Source: Theobroma cacao
Taxonomy: Eukaryota > Streptophyta > Magnoliopsida > Malvales > Malvaceae
Reading direction: 5' to 3'
Assembly: GCF_000208745.1 (NCBI RefSeq)
Contig: NC_030858.1
Span: 8,784,466 to 8,848,465, forward strand
Length of the DNA: 64,000 nucleotides
How positions within the stretch are numbered: the stretch's first letter is position 1; each line of letters opens with the position of its first letter. The position numbers and the translations under genes are program-made. Shown one piece after another: positions 48,819 to 60,739 of the stretch. Under the pieces are notes generated by a model. That model was given only the letters and a program-made list of their open reading frames with translations, searched no databases and was not told the DNA's origin.

Positions 48819-49730
48819 ATGGCAAGAGAATCACATATAGTGACAAATATTTCAACAAATCCTATAAATACAAATTCACATTTAAAGGATCTTTAGTCTC
48901 TTTTTTATATACACCATATTGATAATCATGGATCTGTGACCATAAATCTCAAGTTTACCTCCAATAACTATACTGCCTAAAGTAGATCATTTATGTTGGC
49001 ACTCTCCATTAGGAATAAGGTAGGCTTCTTAGATGAAATAATCACTAAACCAGATGTTACATATCCTCTCTATGGTTCATGGATCAAATATAATAATTTG
49101 ATAGTGGCCTAGCTTTTGGATTTCATATCACCCCTATAGCATCCAATGTATTTTACATGGATAATGCCTTTGACATCTATAACACTCTTAAACTGAATTT
49201 TGCACAGCCAAATGACACTTGTGTTTGCAATCTACAATACACATTAGATAATGTGAATTAGGGAATTAGATCAGTTGATCCATACTTTATTGAATTGAAG
49301 GGGATTTGGGAATAGTTGAGAAAATTTAAACCACTAACACATAATAAATGTGGTAAGTGCAACCCAGCCTGCTTCAACAAATACTCGAATCAATACCAAA
49401 AAGATATGGTATTCAAGTTCCTTGATGGACTCAATGAGACTTTTTCTACAATAATGTCACAGACTATATCAATGGAGCTTATTCCAAAGTTAGATAGAGC
49501 CTATAACATGGTTTTAAGAGAAGAATCAAAAGGAAATTTACTGATTCAGTCAAATCCAACAACAAAGTCCTCTACTATATTGGCTATTGTTGATAATAAA
49601 AAGAAAAACAAGGTAGGTTTGGTATGTAATCGTTGTGGAAAGAAGGGCCACGAAAAGGTGAACTGCTATAAAATAATTAGAATCCTAGAAAATTTTAAAT
49701 TTACATAAGGTCTAAGGGAATTTCAAGAAA
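48819..49730 (+). pseudogene. copia A gag pseudogene with intact CCHC knuckle
   Basis: Starts at ATG 48819 and is broken by a stop after about 25 codons. The stretch 49316-49708 is open and holds DMVFKFLDGLNETFSTIMSQ of the capsid and the nucleocapsid zinc knuckle CNRCGKKGHEKVNC (49625-49666), spaced C-X2-C-X4-H-X4-C. Confidence 0.85.
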
Positions 49731-50047
49731 ACAAAATCAACTGCTAACATTATCTATATAGGAAATTCTTTACAATTAAACAAGATGAAAAGTTCATTCG
49801 CATAAACTCTATGTCCCAGATATCTTACATCAAGTAACAAATTCAGAAATTGATGTCTCTTCTCAGTGAAAGTGGTTTAAACAGTGAGGACTTTCATGGT
49901 AGTTCATCAAATACTCAGTAGGGCAAACCTTTTATAGTTAACTCAACCTTCACAGGTATTGTTTCTAACCACTCTTGCTTTAATACTTTGAATAACCTTT
50001 CACCCAAATATAAAAATATCAAAAATGTATGGTAAAGCATAATTCTT

Positions 50048-51132
50048 GAGTAATAGATATTGGAGCTAGTGAACACTTATCATGCTCTTTGGATAATTTT
50101 AGCTTTGTTAGATCAGTGAAAAACCGCTTTGTGCATCTACCTAATAATGCTAGGGTCATTATAACTCATATATGAACAATGAAGCTAACCTTTTTGTTAG
50201 CATTAGAAAATGTAATGTGTGTCCCTTCATTCAAGTTCAATTTAGTTTCAGTCACCAAACTTACCTCTTGCAAGAAAAATTATGATCTTTTCACTGATGA
50301 AATATGTGTTATTTAGGATCTTCTTTCATGGAAGGTGACTGGGGTTGCTAAAGTTTCCTTAGGATTATACTTCCTACAAGATTACCAAGATGAACAAGTT
50401 CTTTCCAAGCTTAGTTTTGATAATCTTGTACAATTTCCTTTTAAAACTTATTTCAATACTTGTAAAGCTTTGTACCAGCAATTTGGCTTGTGGCATTATA
50501 GGCTAGGTCACACACATTCAAGTAGAATAAGTGTCATCAATAAACAATGTCCTGAGATTCAGTGTTCAAAAGATTTGATATGTGATGTTTGTCCTGTTTC
50601 CAAAATAAAAAAGTTGTCATTTCCCCTTCACATTAAAAATACAAGTTTTGCTTTTGAAATTGTGCATGCTGGTGTATGGAGACCTTATGCAGTTCTTATT
50701 GTATGGGGACAACATTATTTCTTTACTTTAGTTGATGATTTCACATGCTTCACATGGATTTTTCTCCTAAGAAATAATTCAAATGTATCAAATATATTAC
50801 TTTCATTTTGTAAGTTTGCTAAAAACTAGTTTTCAACTTCTATAAAGTTTTTTAGGATAGATCATGGTGGGGAATTTAATCTCACTAATTTTTATGCAAA
50901 GCATGGTATTATACATCAAATTTTTTGTGTGGAGGCATCTCAACAAAACGGGGTTGTTAAGAGAAAACATCAGCATGTCCTGGTTGTAACTAGAGCTTTA
51001 ATACATCAATCTTCCATGCTTATATCTTTTTAGGGAAAAGCAGTGCTTATTGCAACTCATATTGTAAATAGGATACTTATTAAGATATTGCAAGATAAGT
51101 CACTCTATGAAATGTTATATCTTAAGTCTCTT
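50048..51132 (+). pseudogene. copia A protease remnant and integrase
   Basis: The protease site reads DIGASEH (from 50057) where the family has DTGAS, and the tryptophan before it is a stop. From 50335 the pre-integrase zinc finger (LWHYRLGHTH, then CDVCPVSK) leads into the integrase core with LVDDFTCFTW and, after a stop, the second catalytic block (DHGGEFNLTNF, then QQNGVVKRKHQH). The third part ends at SLYEMLYLKSL where an insertion begins. Confidence 0.85.
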
Positions 51133-52719
51133 TGAAGTTTAAAAGAGTCAATTTTCACTCAAAATTCAAGCAAGAAATCATATAAAAATCTACTTGAAAT
51201 CTGGCAAATTGAACAAGTGAACTAAAATCTTCAATTCTGAATTTTAAAGGTGGAAGACTTAAACTAAAACTCTCATTCCTTTTAGCTATAAATACCCAAC
51301 CAGTCTAGCTCTTCAAGCAAGCATTCTTTTATTTGTTTTATGCAGTTTTTAGGATATTAGTTTAAGTTTCTTTATATTTTTCTAGCAAGCTTTCTTTTAG
51401 TTTTCTTGTGTAGCAGAAATTGACTTTGAATTTCCAACTGGTGTAGTTTTAAGTTCAATAAAATTCTATGTTTTTTTTTACTTTTTCTACAATTATTTTT
51501 TTAGTTCATTCTCTGTTTCTATCTTGTCCTTTGATAACCTTCCATTTAAATTTAAGTTCTTTCAAAAAGGAGTTAGTTTGGAGAAAGCTTTTTATCTCAA
51601 CCTCCTTGCTTATTCTTCTTAGCACTCTTTGGGTTTTCAATTAATAAAATTCTATTTATTTTCTAATCTTTTTATGCAATTTCGACCCATCATTGGAGCT
51701 TCATTAAAGTTTAACGAAGTTGGTAAAGTGATAAGATTTTTAGTTGATTTTTAATCCTAGAAATCTTGTTATTTTGTTGACCAAGCCTAACTTAATTATA
51801 AGGTGATTTTGATGTTAAGGTTAAAAGTACTATTTCTTTCTTTTCAAATTTTAGCATGTTCTTTATTTTGTTTCACTCTTTAAATTCTGTTCATAATAAA
51901 AATACGAGTAGCTAAATAATTTTAGCTAGGGTTTTGAATGGAATATGGTCAAGTAGCTTAGGTGAAATAAATTCTCTTTGGTAAAAAAAATGTAAACTTA
52001 AATAACTTAGTTCATTTTCTTTGTGTTTAATGCTCCTTTTTAATTAACTTTATAAATGTGATACATGGTAACTCTAAGAAACCTTATGGGGGGGATTAGG
52101 GGGATTCTTAATGAACTAAACATAGAAATTTCAGAATCCAGACCAAGGGAATTAATTAGGAGACTAATAACTTTAATGAACCTTACAGGGAAATTTAAAG
52201 GGAGTCGTAATGAACTAGACATAGGAATTTAGGAATCCAAACTAAAAAAGAAATGACATATGAATTAGTAGATAGATGACTTTTGGGTGTGAGCAAGCAT
52301 ACTAACTACTATATCTACTAGTCATGTGTAATAGCTTAAGGGAACTTAATCTTAAGGTGTTATTATTAATCATCTTATTTATTGTGGTAAACCATTAGTA
52401 ATAATATGTTTACATGACTTAGACATAAGAATGTAGATAATTAAGTGTCCTCAATTAACAAGTTGTTTAAGATAAGTCAAACCAAAGAGAAGGCATTAAC
52501 CTAAGTGAAAATGATCAAAGGAAGTTAAAAACCCTAGGCTTTTGTTATTGATTCTCTCTATAAAATTCTCTAATCTTTTTGTGACATTGGCTTTAGGCAA
52601 AGGAAACGAGACGCAGTAATCAGTGCGAGCCCACACAAGATAAACCTCATAGAAATTCAACACTCTACTTACACTTGTCTACTTAAAACGACCCATGCAT
52701 TTGCGAAATTATGCTGTCA
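51133..52719 (+). mobile_element. LTR-like insertion without genes inside copia A
   Basis: Foreign sequence replaces the junction of integrase and reverse transcriptase. It has a TATA-like ctataaatacc (51287), later aataaaattctatg, and ends CGACCCATGCATTTGCG near 52689-52705, words shared with the end of the second insertion. Two units with ggaatttaggaatcc-like blocks repeat with a period near 98 bp (52078 and 52176). No target duplication is visible, and roughly 200 codons of copia sequence are missing, so insertion was followed by deletion. Confidence 0.5.
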
Positions 52720-52949
52720 ATTGGCAGATACAATTCAATGTAAATTGAAGGCTTTAAAAGATAATGGTACATGGACTGTTATACCTCTACCCTCTGACTC
52801 ATATGCTGTATGCTGTAAGTGGGTGTTTAAAGTCAAAATGAATGCAAATGGGATTGTGGAAAGGTACAAAACAAGGCTAGTAGCTAAGGGTTATAATCAA
52901 AGAGAAGGGTTTGACTATCAAGAAACTTTTAACCTTATTGCAAAACAAA
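52720..52949 (+). pseudogene. copia A reverse transcriptase, N-terminal part
   Basis: Encodes [19 protein letters not shown], then [13 protein letters not shown] and [19 protein letters not shown], the start of the copia reverse-transcriptase domain, open until the next insertion at 52950. Confidence 0.88.
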
Positions 52950-54471
52950 TGTTGTTGATTTCTCACGCAAATGCACGTAGTGTTAAGAAGTAATATAATA
53001 GTAAATAGAATTCGTTCCCACGGAGAATTGAATTAATTTCTAATTGCTAATTACTAAAATTGTAACACCTTAAACTTATCCAAGCAATTAAAATTATAAT
53101 TAAAACTAATAAACTAATAAACCAAAAATAAAACTAATCCAAAATCTATTAGCAAATTTGTTTCATTAAATTCGAGTGATTACTAGACCTAAGATTATGA
53201 CATCCGTCAATACTTTATCTAATTATTGTCTCTCTCTTAACTTAGTTTAATGGATTAAGTTATTAACCTAGAGTTCTAAATTATTTACAAGTCTCTGTCG
53301 AGTTTCTCATAAAAATACCTCTCCCAATTAATTTACTATATGTCTATGCAAATTAAATTAAAAAAAGATTCATTAAGTTTGTACTCTAATCCTAGCTACG
53401 TATGGCTTATAAGTGTATGTTTATCCTATATGCAAATCAAACCACCTAATCAACTAAGTGTATTCGATCATATGCTATTCTATCAAAGGTCTACCTAAAT
53501 CTTCTTCGCAAAGATTTAACCTAGGTTTCCAATTCAATCTAATTAGTGATCAGGCAATTAGAAGCATTAAGAACATAATAAAATAAACGACTTAAATCTA
53601 TCAAACATAAGTAAAAGAGAGATAAATAATTCAGACTACATATTGAGTTCAATCAAAATCTTAGATAAACAATTTAGTTCCCTATCAAGTCACACATCAT
53701 TATTGAATAAAGTTTTAACATTAAAATCAAACTAAGAAAAATAAGAAAATAACAAAAAGATAGAAAAACTCAAGAATTGTATTCTTGAATCCTTCAAATT
53801 CTTCTTAACTTTAATAACTTTGTGGCTTGACTCTCAACTATCAATCTAGTGTTTTGTTCTTTTTTTTCTTCCTCTAAAAATATTTCGAAAGGTTGTCTTT
53901 ATAAGGCTTTGAAGTTAGGACAAGTTGGGTGAAGAAAGAAGCCAATTCCATTCAGGATTTCCTCATCAGACTACGTGAGCTGCAGCTTTGCCCAATTAAT
54001 TAACAGAAATCATAATTACCATAGGACTACTGCAATGTGTCAATTTCAACAAGAGTTTTGACCACCTTCTAAGCCGAACTGGGTAAAATAGTAGCATGAA
54101 AGTTGTACCTTTTTCTCTTATCTTTCCAATGGTGCAAGAATTGCTTTATTTGGAGCTCTGTAGAGAAAGTTATGATCAAAATATCAAAATATATGCAATG
54201 AAAGTCTACACCTTGAAATTGTTCTCATTCTTTCACTAAGTTTCTTTTTTCATCAAACACCTACAAAAACACAAATAAATCAATAACAACCTATCTTAAC
54301 CACATTAACATCAAATTAAGTATAAAATTAACTAAGATTAAATTGACTCATATAAATTAACTAATTTATAATAATTAAATAAAATCTACTAATTTCTATA
54401 TATTACTACAAGAATTAGGCTAAATTACTATCAAAATTAAGCCCAAATAACTTTATATCATAGACTTATCA
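52950..54471 (-). mobile_element. Solo LTR inserted in the copia A reverse transcriptase
   Basis: On the minus strand it begins TGATAAGTCTATGATATAAAG and ends GAAATCAACAACA. The flanks are ACAAA (52945-52949) and GCAAA (54472-54476), a 5-bp duplication with one change. Removing the insert and one flank copy restores the expected reverse-transcriptase frame. It has no coding capacity; the poly(A)-type and ttcgttcccacggagaat words near its edge are typical of a plant LTR family, probably Gypsy. Confidence 0.82.
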
Positions 54472-55690
54472 GCAAACCACTATCAAAATCTTCTTACCAT
54501 TGGTAGTTGCTAAGGGTTGGTGTTTATCACAGCTGAACATCAACAATGCTTTCTTAAATGGAGATTTGGAGGAGACAGTGCATATGGAGCTTCCCCAAGG
54601 CTATTTTATTAAAGGAGACTATCAAGCTGGTCCTAAAATGGTATGTAAATTACACAAATCCCTTTATGGTTTAAAGTAGGCCTCAAGGCAGTGGAATACT
54701 AAATTTACTACCTTTTGGTGAAGTATGGCTTTAAATAATCATTCTCATATTACTCTCTGTTTATTATGATAGCATTTGATGGAGATTTTGTTGCATTATT
54801 AGTATACGTTGATGACATAATCATTGCAAGTAGTTTTACTCAAGCTACAGTTCGTGTTAAAGAATACTTAAGTTCTTAGTTTAAACTGAAAGACTTAGGA
54901 GTAGTGAATTATTTTCTTGGACTGGAAATTGTAAGGAATTCAGAAGGCATTTTAATTTGTCAGAAGAAGTATACATTGGACCTTTTGGAAGAATATGGCA
55001 TGCTCGATTCAAAACCAGTCACAACTCCGATTGATTATAGTCACAAGTTGAGTAAAAACACAAATGATGAAGAGATTACTAATTTAACAAGGTACAGGCA
55101 GTTGATAGCTGACCTTTTATACTTGATCTTCACAAGACCTAACATTTCTTATATGGTTCAAGTACTGTCTCAGTTCATGGACAGGCCAAAACAAATACAT
55201 TTATCAACAACATATCGTGTTTTGAAGTACCTTAAATCAACTCCAAGTCAAAAAAATCTTATGAGAGCAGAATCAGATTTGGTAATCTCAGCATATTCAA
55301 ATAATTATTGGGTAAGCTGCCCAAATACTTGTAAGTTTGTTATTGGTTATTGTGTGTTCCTAGGAAGTTCATTGGTGAGCTGAAAATCTTAAAAGCAATC
55401 GATAGTGGCTCGAAGTTCAATAATGGCACAATATAAAGCTATGGCTTTTGCCTATTGTGAAGCGATATGGATAAAGTACTTGCTTTCTGATTTTGGTATT
55501 AAACATTAAGCAACAGTCAAGTTATATTGTGATAATCAGTCAAGTTATATTCCATGAACACACAAAACATATAGAGATGGATTGCCACTTTATAAAAAAA
55601 AAGGTTTTTACAGGTATAATCAGTCCTATATATGTTCCTACAAAGTGGCAAATTGTAAATATATTAACTAAAGGATTACAGCCGAAGTAA
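54472..55690 (+). pseudogene. copia A reverse transcriptase C-terminal part and RNase H
   Basis: Continues with FLPLVVAKGWCLSQLNINNAF, then the catalytic YVDD at 54805-54816, the connection region (open at 54904-55383, NYFLGLEIVRNSEG and LTRYRQLIADLLYLIFTRP) and the RNase H part ending with YCDNQSSYIP and KHIEMDCHFI. Several stops and frameshifts separate the parts. Confidence 0.87.
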
Positions 55691-55707
55691 TATCGTAAGT
55701 TGCTAAG

Positions 55708-55756
55708 CAAGATGAATGTTCATGACATTCATGCTTTGCCATGAACATTCATCTTG
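55708..55756. repeat. Perfect 17-bp inverted repeat beside the polypurine tract
   Basis: CAAGATGAATGTTCATG (55708-55724) and its exact reverse complement (55740-55756) flank a 15-base loop, directly before the polypurine tract of copia A. RNA from it would form a strong hairpin. Confidence 0.95.
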
Positions 55757-55764
55757 AGGGGGAG
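55756..55764 (+). promoter_or_regulatory. Polypurine tract of copia A
   Basis: GAGGGGGAG directly precedes the 3' LTR, the usual primer for plus-strand DNA synthesis in copia elements. Confidence 0.88.
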
Positions 55765-56148
55765 TATCAAGTTAGAAATAAGCTCTTAATTACAGATGAA
55801 AAGCTTGATTAAAGATAAATAAAAGTCAGATTAAAAGAAAAATGCATGCAGATTACAAGAATTCTTAAAACAAGGCTAGGAATTGAACACATGTTTTATA
55901 TTTAATTTGTTATTTACGTTTTACTATTCCTTTACTGTAGTAATTAGTTAGTTGGTAGAGTAGTTAATCAACTTTACTATTCTGTTGACTTCTTTTTCCC
56001 TTTTTTCTTAACAAACTTTTCTTTGCTTCTTGTAAGTCGTGTACATAAACCCATTTTAGCTTTGTAAATCGTAGATTTTTTTCATTCAATGAAACAGAAA
56101 GATTCTTTCCACAAATTTTTTCTTTTAGCTTTTGCAGTTTTTTTTACA
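55765..56148 (+). repeat. 3' LTR of copia A
   Basis: Starts TATCAAGTTAGAAATAAGC and ends TTTTTTTTACA; pairs with the 5' LTR but has diverged at many positions, so the insertion is old. Confidence 0.8.
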
Positions 56149-56765
56149 TACTTTAGGGGTTGAGAACAATAGCTCAACAACTCTAAGCGTTTGGCAAAAA
56201 GATATTGCTCACATGGATAATAGATTTAGCCATATAGGATGGAAGAAATTTTCAGTTTACATTTGATGACACATTAGGGAATTACAATTTTAGCTATGTG
56301 TTAAATGAAAATGAAACATACTTTAGTTTCGGTAATAAGGAAAATGATTTGTTTAAATGGCTTGTGATGGCTTCTATCGAGCAATATGATAAGTATACTT
56401 TGTCAAAAAGGAGGATTTCATCAATGAGTCATACAATTTGTGAAGAATCATTAGTTGGGGGTAATGGTAAAAGGTGCACAACATCAATACCATTGATGTG
56501 CAAAAATGGGGATGATTTCACAAAGATGAATGGCACCATGCCAACTTCCATGTTTGTCAATGGTTCAATTAACATGGGATTTAGTGACTGTGAGATTTTG
56601 TGTCATAGCAATTGTTCTTGTATTGCGTTTGCTTCTCTGTAAAATGATCAAATAGGGTGTCAACTGTACTTTAGGAATAAAAATCATCTCTTGGATGTCA
56701 TAGAGAAAGGAGTGGAGATTGCTTATGTACACAGAAAGGTTTCTAAAGAAGCCAGTAAGTATCGT
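56149..56765 (+). pseudogene. G-type lectin S-receptor-like kinase pseudogene, middle part
   Basis: Continuation of 47735-48239 across copia A. It gives NYNFSYVLNENETYFSFGN of the S-locus glycoprotein domain and the PAN/apple domain (MNGTMPTSMFVNGS, MGFSDCEILCHSNCSCIAFA, then GCQLYFRNKNHLLDVIEKGV), with the conserved cysteines present but a stop after CIAFASL. A GTATCG donor-like sequence follows KEASK. The membrane segment and kinase domain are not in the window; copia B begins about 200 bases on. Confidence 0.88.
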
Positions 56766-56973
56766 TAATACAAAAAAATTACTAATATGATGATTAATCA
56801 AGTTAAGATAAGGCTTAATCTTGTGGATCAATGTGGCATTAATAAATTATACTAGTAGCCACAACTAGTCCACATAATATTGATTTTAAATCATTTTTCT
56901 TATTCAATTGACAAAAAATTTCAACTCTACTATGTTTGTTTCTGAGTGCGACCAGTTGAAATGCTGAATGTTT

Positions 56974-57436
56974 TGATAAATTTTGCTTTCTGATAAATTT
57001 GTCATGTTAAAAATAAACCAAAAATTTTGATAAAGAGAAAGGATCTGAGAAAGAAAAGTAAAGATAAAGAACAGCATATTGATTTATTTTCATCAGAAGT
57101 CTGCCTTTTTAAAGGCAATAATTGGTTATCATACGATCATAAAAAGAAAACCGTTGGATAACAACTAATCATCTAAAGTAATAGGAAAATGAAATGTGGG
57201 CCCCATAATTGCCACTATGGTAGATATAAAGTAGTGCTCTTTGACCCAAACACAAACAATGAACATGGTTTTTTAAAAAGCCACATTTTCTAATAACACT
57301 AAAAATGATACTACATGGTTTAATGAATCACGTGGCCCACTTACATATGATTGTCTTCCTTCTTGCAACAATGGATCACTAATGTGAACAACAATGAAAA
57401 ACATCTCCATGCACAAACAAAACTCATTTTCTAACA
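56974..57436 (-). repeat. 3' LTR of copia B
   Basis: Plus strand begins TGATAAATTTTGCTTTC and ends TTTCTAACA; the purine-rich CAAGGAGGTT (minus) abuts its right edge as polypurine tract. Confidence 0.82.
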
Positions 57437-57509
57437 AACCTCCTTGAGTTAGGTCTTGCACAAACCCGGCTTTGATTTGAAAGTAAAAAATTTATCTTTG
57501 CCTAATCCT

Positions 57510-57810
57510 TAGTGAAGATATATGCAACATGTTCATCTATGTTGCAATATTTCACACTAATTTCTTCATTCTTCATATCATCTCTTATTGCATGATATTT
57601 GACTTTGATATGATTAGTACAACCATGTTGTACTGAATCTTGGTAATGGCTATTACGGATTGATTATCAAGCCAAATCGTTGCTTCACTATCTTGTTTAA
57701 AACTCAAGTCATTGAGAATTTTTTTTAGCCAAAATGCATGGTTGGCAACCAAGGTAGCAACCACATATTCGGGTTCAACAAAGGATTGATCCACTATTTC
57801 CTATTTCTTT
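57510..57810 (-). pseudogene. copia B RNase H remnant
   Basis: The minus strand gives SFVEPEYVVATLVANHAFWL and IWLDNQSVIAI, the typical EAEY and DNQS blocks of copia RNase H; the first acidic block is changed to EPEY. Confidence 0.85.
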
Positions 57811-57899
57811 GAATTCCATGTAAATACGACATTTCCAAGTGAAAAACAAAAACCTAAAGTGCTTTTGGCATTATTTGGACAAAAGACCTAGTCATTATC

Positions 57900-58990
57900 A
57901 CAAAATCCCATAAGTTCTCTACTTTCATGATGGATGTACTTGAGTCCATATTTTATAGTTCTTTTAATGTATCGTAGGACTCATTTTGCTACTACCATAT
58001 AAGTTTCAGAAAGCTTTTTACATGTTATCTTGACAAAACACTTGTTGCTTGCGTTATGTCAAATCTAGATGTTGTTAAATACAGTAGATAGCCCACCAAA
58101 ATTCTATATTAAGACCAGTTTGCAAATAGAGCATCATCTTCTCTATATAGTTTATTTTTAGAAGCCATAAGAGTGTCAACCGATTTGCAAGACTCCATAT
58201 GAAACCTTTTGAGAAGTTCTTGAGCATATTTGCTTTCGTGAAGACAAAATATTTAGGTTTTTATATGATTTCAAGACCTAAGAAGTAATGCATTTTTCTT
58301 AAATTAGTCATTATCAAATTCTTATTTCATTTGGGTCTTGAATTTTTTCAACTACAAAATATTGGGTCCTGTCACAAAAATATCATCAACATAAAGGGAA
58401 AGTATCAGGCTTACTTGGTCATGTGAGCTCTTGACATACAGAGTTGGATCATTAAAGTTGTGTCTGAATCTTTTCTTGAGCAAGTAGTCATCAATTCTTT
58501 TCATACCAGGCTCTTGGAGCCCGTTTTAAGCCATACAAGGCTTTATGGAGTTTACAAACTATCTTCATTTCCTTGCTCCCCAAACCCCTTGGTTGCTCAA
58601 TATAAACTTCTTCCTTAATCAATCCATTAAGAAACGCAAAGTTTACATCTAGGTGCCACATAAACCATTTTTCTCTTACAGCCAAAGCACGTAATATTGA
58701 ATCGTATCTTGGCAAGGTACTAATGCAAAAGTCTCAGTAAAATCTATCCCATACACTTATAAATAGCCTTTGGTTACAAGTCTAGTTTTAAGCTTATTCA
58801 TTGAATTATTTACATTAAGCTTGTTCAATATACCCAATTAACATCTATGGTTCTCTTATTTTTTAATCTGTCAACTAATACCTATGTGCCGTTTTTCTTG
58901 ATTGCATTCATTTTAGCTAGCATTGCTTCTTGCCAAGCTTTATTTTTCACTAAATCAAGGTAGGTAGTGGATTCAACAATGGACACATTG
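57900..58990 (-). pseudogene. copia B reverse transcriptase
   Basis: The minus strand gives WHLDVNFAFLNGLIKEEVYI and QPRGLGSKEMKIVCKLHKAL, YGLKRAPRAWY (58715-58491), then the catalytic YVDD at 58393-58382. Frame changes break it before and after these blocks. Confidence 0.85.
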
Positions 58991-58999
58991 CACTTTTTA

Positions 59000-60380
59000 T
59001 AAATTTCTTGCCAGTTTCTTGTCCCTTTTACAATCATCATCATCTTTTTCATTAACCTTTTGGGCTATTTCAGCTTCATCATTGCTTGTACCTTGAAGAC
59101 CTTCAACTTGGTTAGTCTTCCAATTCCATCTCATGTCTTTTTCAATCCTTACATCTCTTGACAAAAATACCTTAAGTGTGTAAATTGTAAAGTCGATAAA
59201 CTTTAAAAGCCTCACTACCAAGTGAATAGCAACCTTAAATTTTGCATCAAGCTTTGTGCGCTTTTCATCAAGAATTTTTGCCTAGTAAGGACATCCAAAT
59301 ACACACAGATGAGAGACCGAAGGTTTGGTTCTATGTCATGCTTCAAATGTGCTCTTCATGTTTAATGTTCTTATTGACAGAATATTGCGCAATTGAGCCG
59401 TAACATTTATGGTTTTCACCCAAAAGGTTTTAGGCATTTCTTTCTCTTGAAGAAGACATTTAGCCATCTCTATCAAGGTTTTGTTTCTCCTCTCACATTT
59501 CCCATTCTATCGAGGGTTGTATGGTATAGTGGTGAAGTGTTTAATGTCATTTGTACTTACATAATTTTTAAATTCATTTGAGTTAAACTCACCCCCCTTA
59601 TCTAATTTGATGGCTTTTATTTTGCAGTTTGCTTCATTCTCTATAGGAGTTAAAACCTCTTGAACTTATCAAACACATAAGCTTTTCTTTATAAAAAATA
59701 AACCTAATTGTATCTTGTAAAGTCCTTAATAATCAGCAAGTGATAGAGATTTCCATTGAGATATTTGACTGTCATGGGACCTCCCACATCTACATGAAAG
59801 AGTTTCAACTTGTCATGGGCACGTAAATCACTCCTTTTGGGAATGATGTCCTTGCTTGTTTGCTAAGTTGGCATGTCTTGCAAACTTTTCCTAATTTTAT
59901 GAATTTTGGCAACCCATTAATCACATTTAAAGTGGCTATGTGACTTATTGAGTCATGGTTCACATGGCCTAATCTTTTATTCCACAGTTTAGTGTTAGAT
60001 AAAAGGCATTTATATGATTGTTGTCTTATTTTCACCCAATTCACAAGAAAACATTTATCTTGCATTCTTACCATGAAGAATTCATTTCCATTTACATCAA
60101 ATATCTTGCAATATCTATTTTAAACATTAAAATATAATTACTTTCCACCAATTGGCTGACTCTAAAAAGTTTTGGCTTACATCTAGTGCATACATAACCT
60201 ATATATTAACTTACTACTAGTCACGATTTGCACTTTCATTGTTTCAATAACTTCAATTTTTAAGCAGTCACCATTTCCTATCTCAACTTGTGACTTATAG
60301 CTTTTGTCAAGATTGATAAAATTCTCTTCTCTCCCTGTTATATGATTGGTGCAGGCACTATCAATGAGCTAGGTATTTAC
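59000..60380 (-). pseudogene. copia B protease, pre-integrase finger and integrase
   Basis: A protease site reading DSACTNHIT lies at about 60366-60340; the family has DSG or DTG there. The open frame 60074-59805 holds LWNKRLGHVNHDS and CKTCQLSKQAR, the zinc finger before integrase. The core starts HVDVGGPMTV and degenerates by 59000. Confidence 0.82.
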
Positions 60381-60479
60381 TCTATTTAATTTATTAAGTT
60401 TCCTCACCATGAACAAAGGTCCATTTTCTTTTTCATGTTGTTCCACCACCATTACTTTTTTGTCATTATCCGTGTCTTT

Positions 60480-60739
60480 TTCCTTGCAAAATTTTTCCAT
60501 GTGACCCATTTGGTTGCATGATTGCACCTAACATTGGGTTTAAACCAATATAATTTTTCTAAATGATTTTTCTTTTTGCAGTAAGAATAGGGAGGAAACT
60601 TTGCTTTGCCTTTTCCTTATCTTCTATTAGTGCCTTTCTTTTTTTTAATTGTTTTTCATAATCTTTTTTCTTGAAATAACTACTACTATTGCCTTTCTCT
60701 TTTGCTCAACAACCAATGCTCCTTCAATGGAATCTTCTT
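60480..60739 (-). pseudogene. copia B gag, C-terminal part with zinc knuckles
   Basis: The minus strand gives EDSIEGALVVEQ, then remnants of two knuckles (SYCKKKNH and NQMGHMEKFCKEK) in two frames. It is separated from the N-terminal gag by the LINE fragment. Confidence 0.75.

Larger units (their letters stand above)
48240..56148 (+). mobile_element. Ty1-copia retrotransposon A, degenerate, inserted in the receptor-kinase pseudogene
   Basis: Two similar LTRs (48240-48617 and 55765-56148) enclose gag, protease, integrase, reverse transcriptase and RNase H in copia order. The flanks read TACAC before and TACTT after, a probable worn 5-bp target duplication. Stops and frameshifts occur throughout. 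Two LTR-like insertions without genes interrupt it: 51133-52719, with loss of the integrase end and reverse-transcriptase start, and 52950-54471. It cannot move by itself. Confidence 0.88.
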
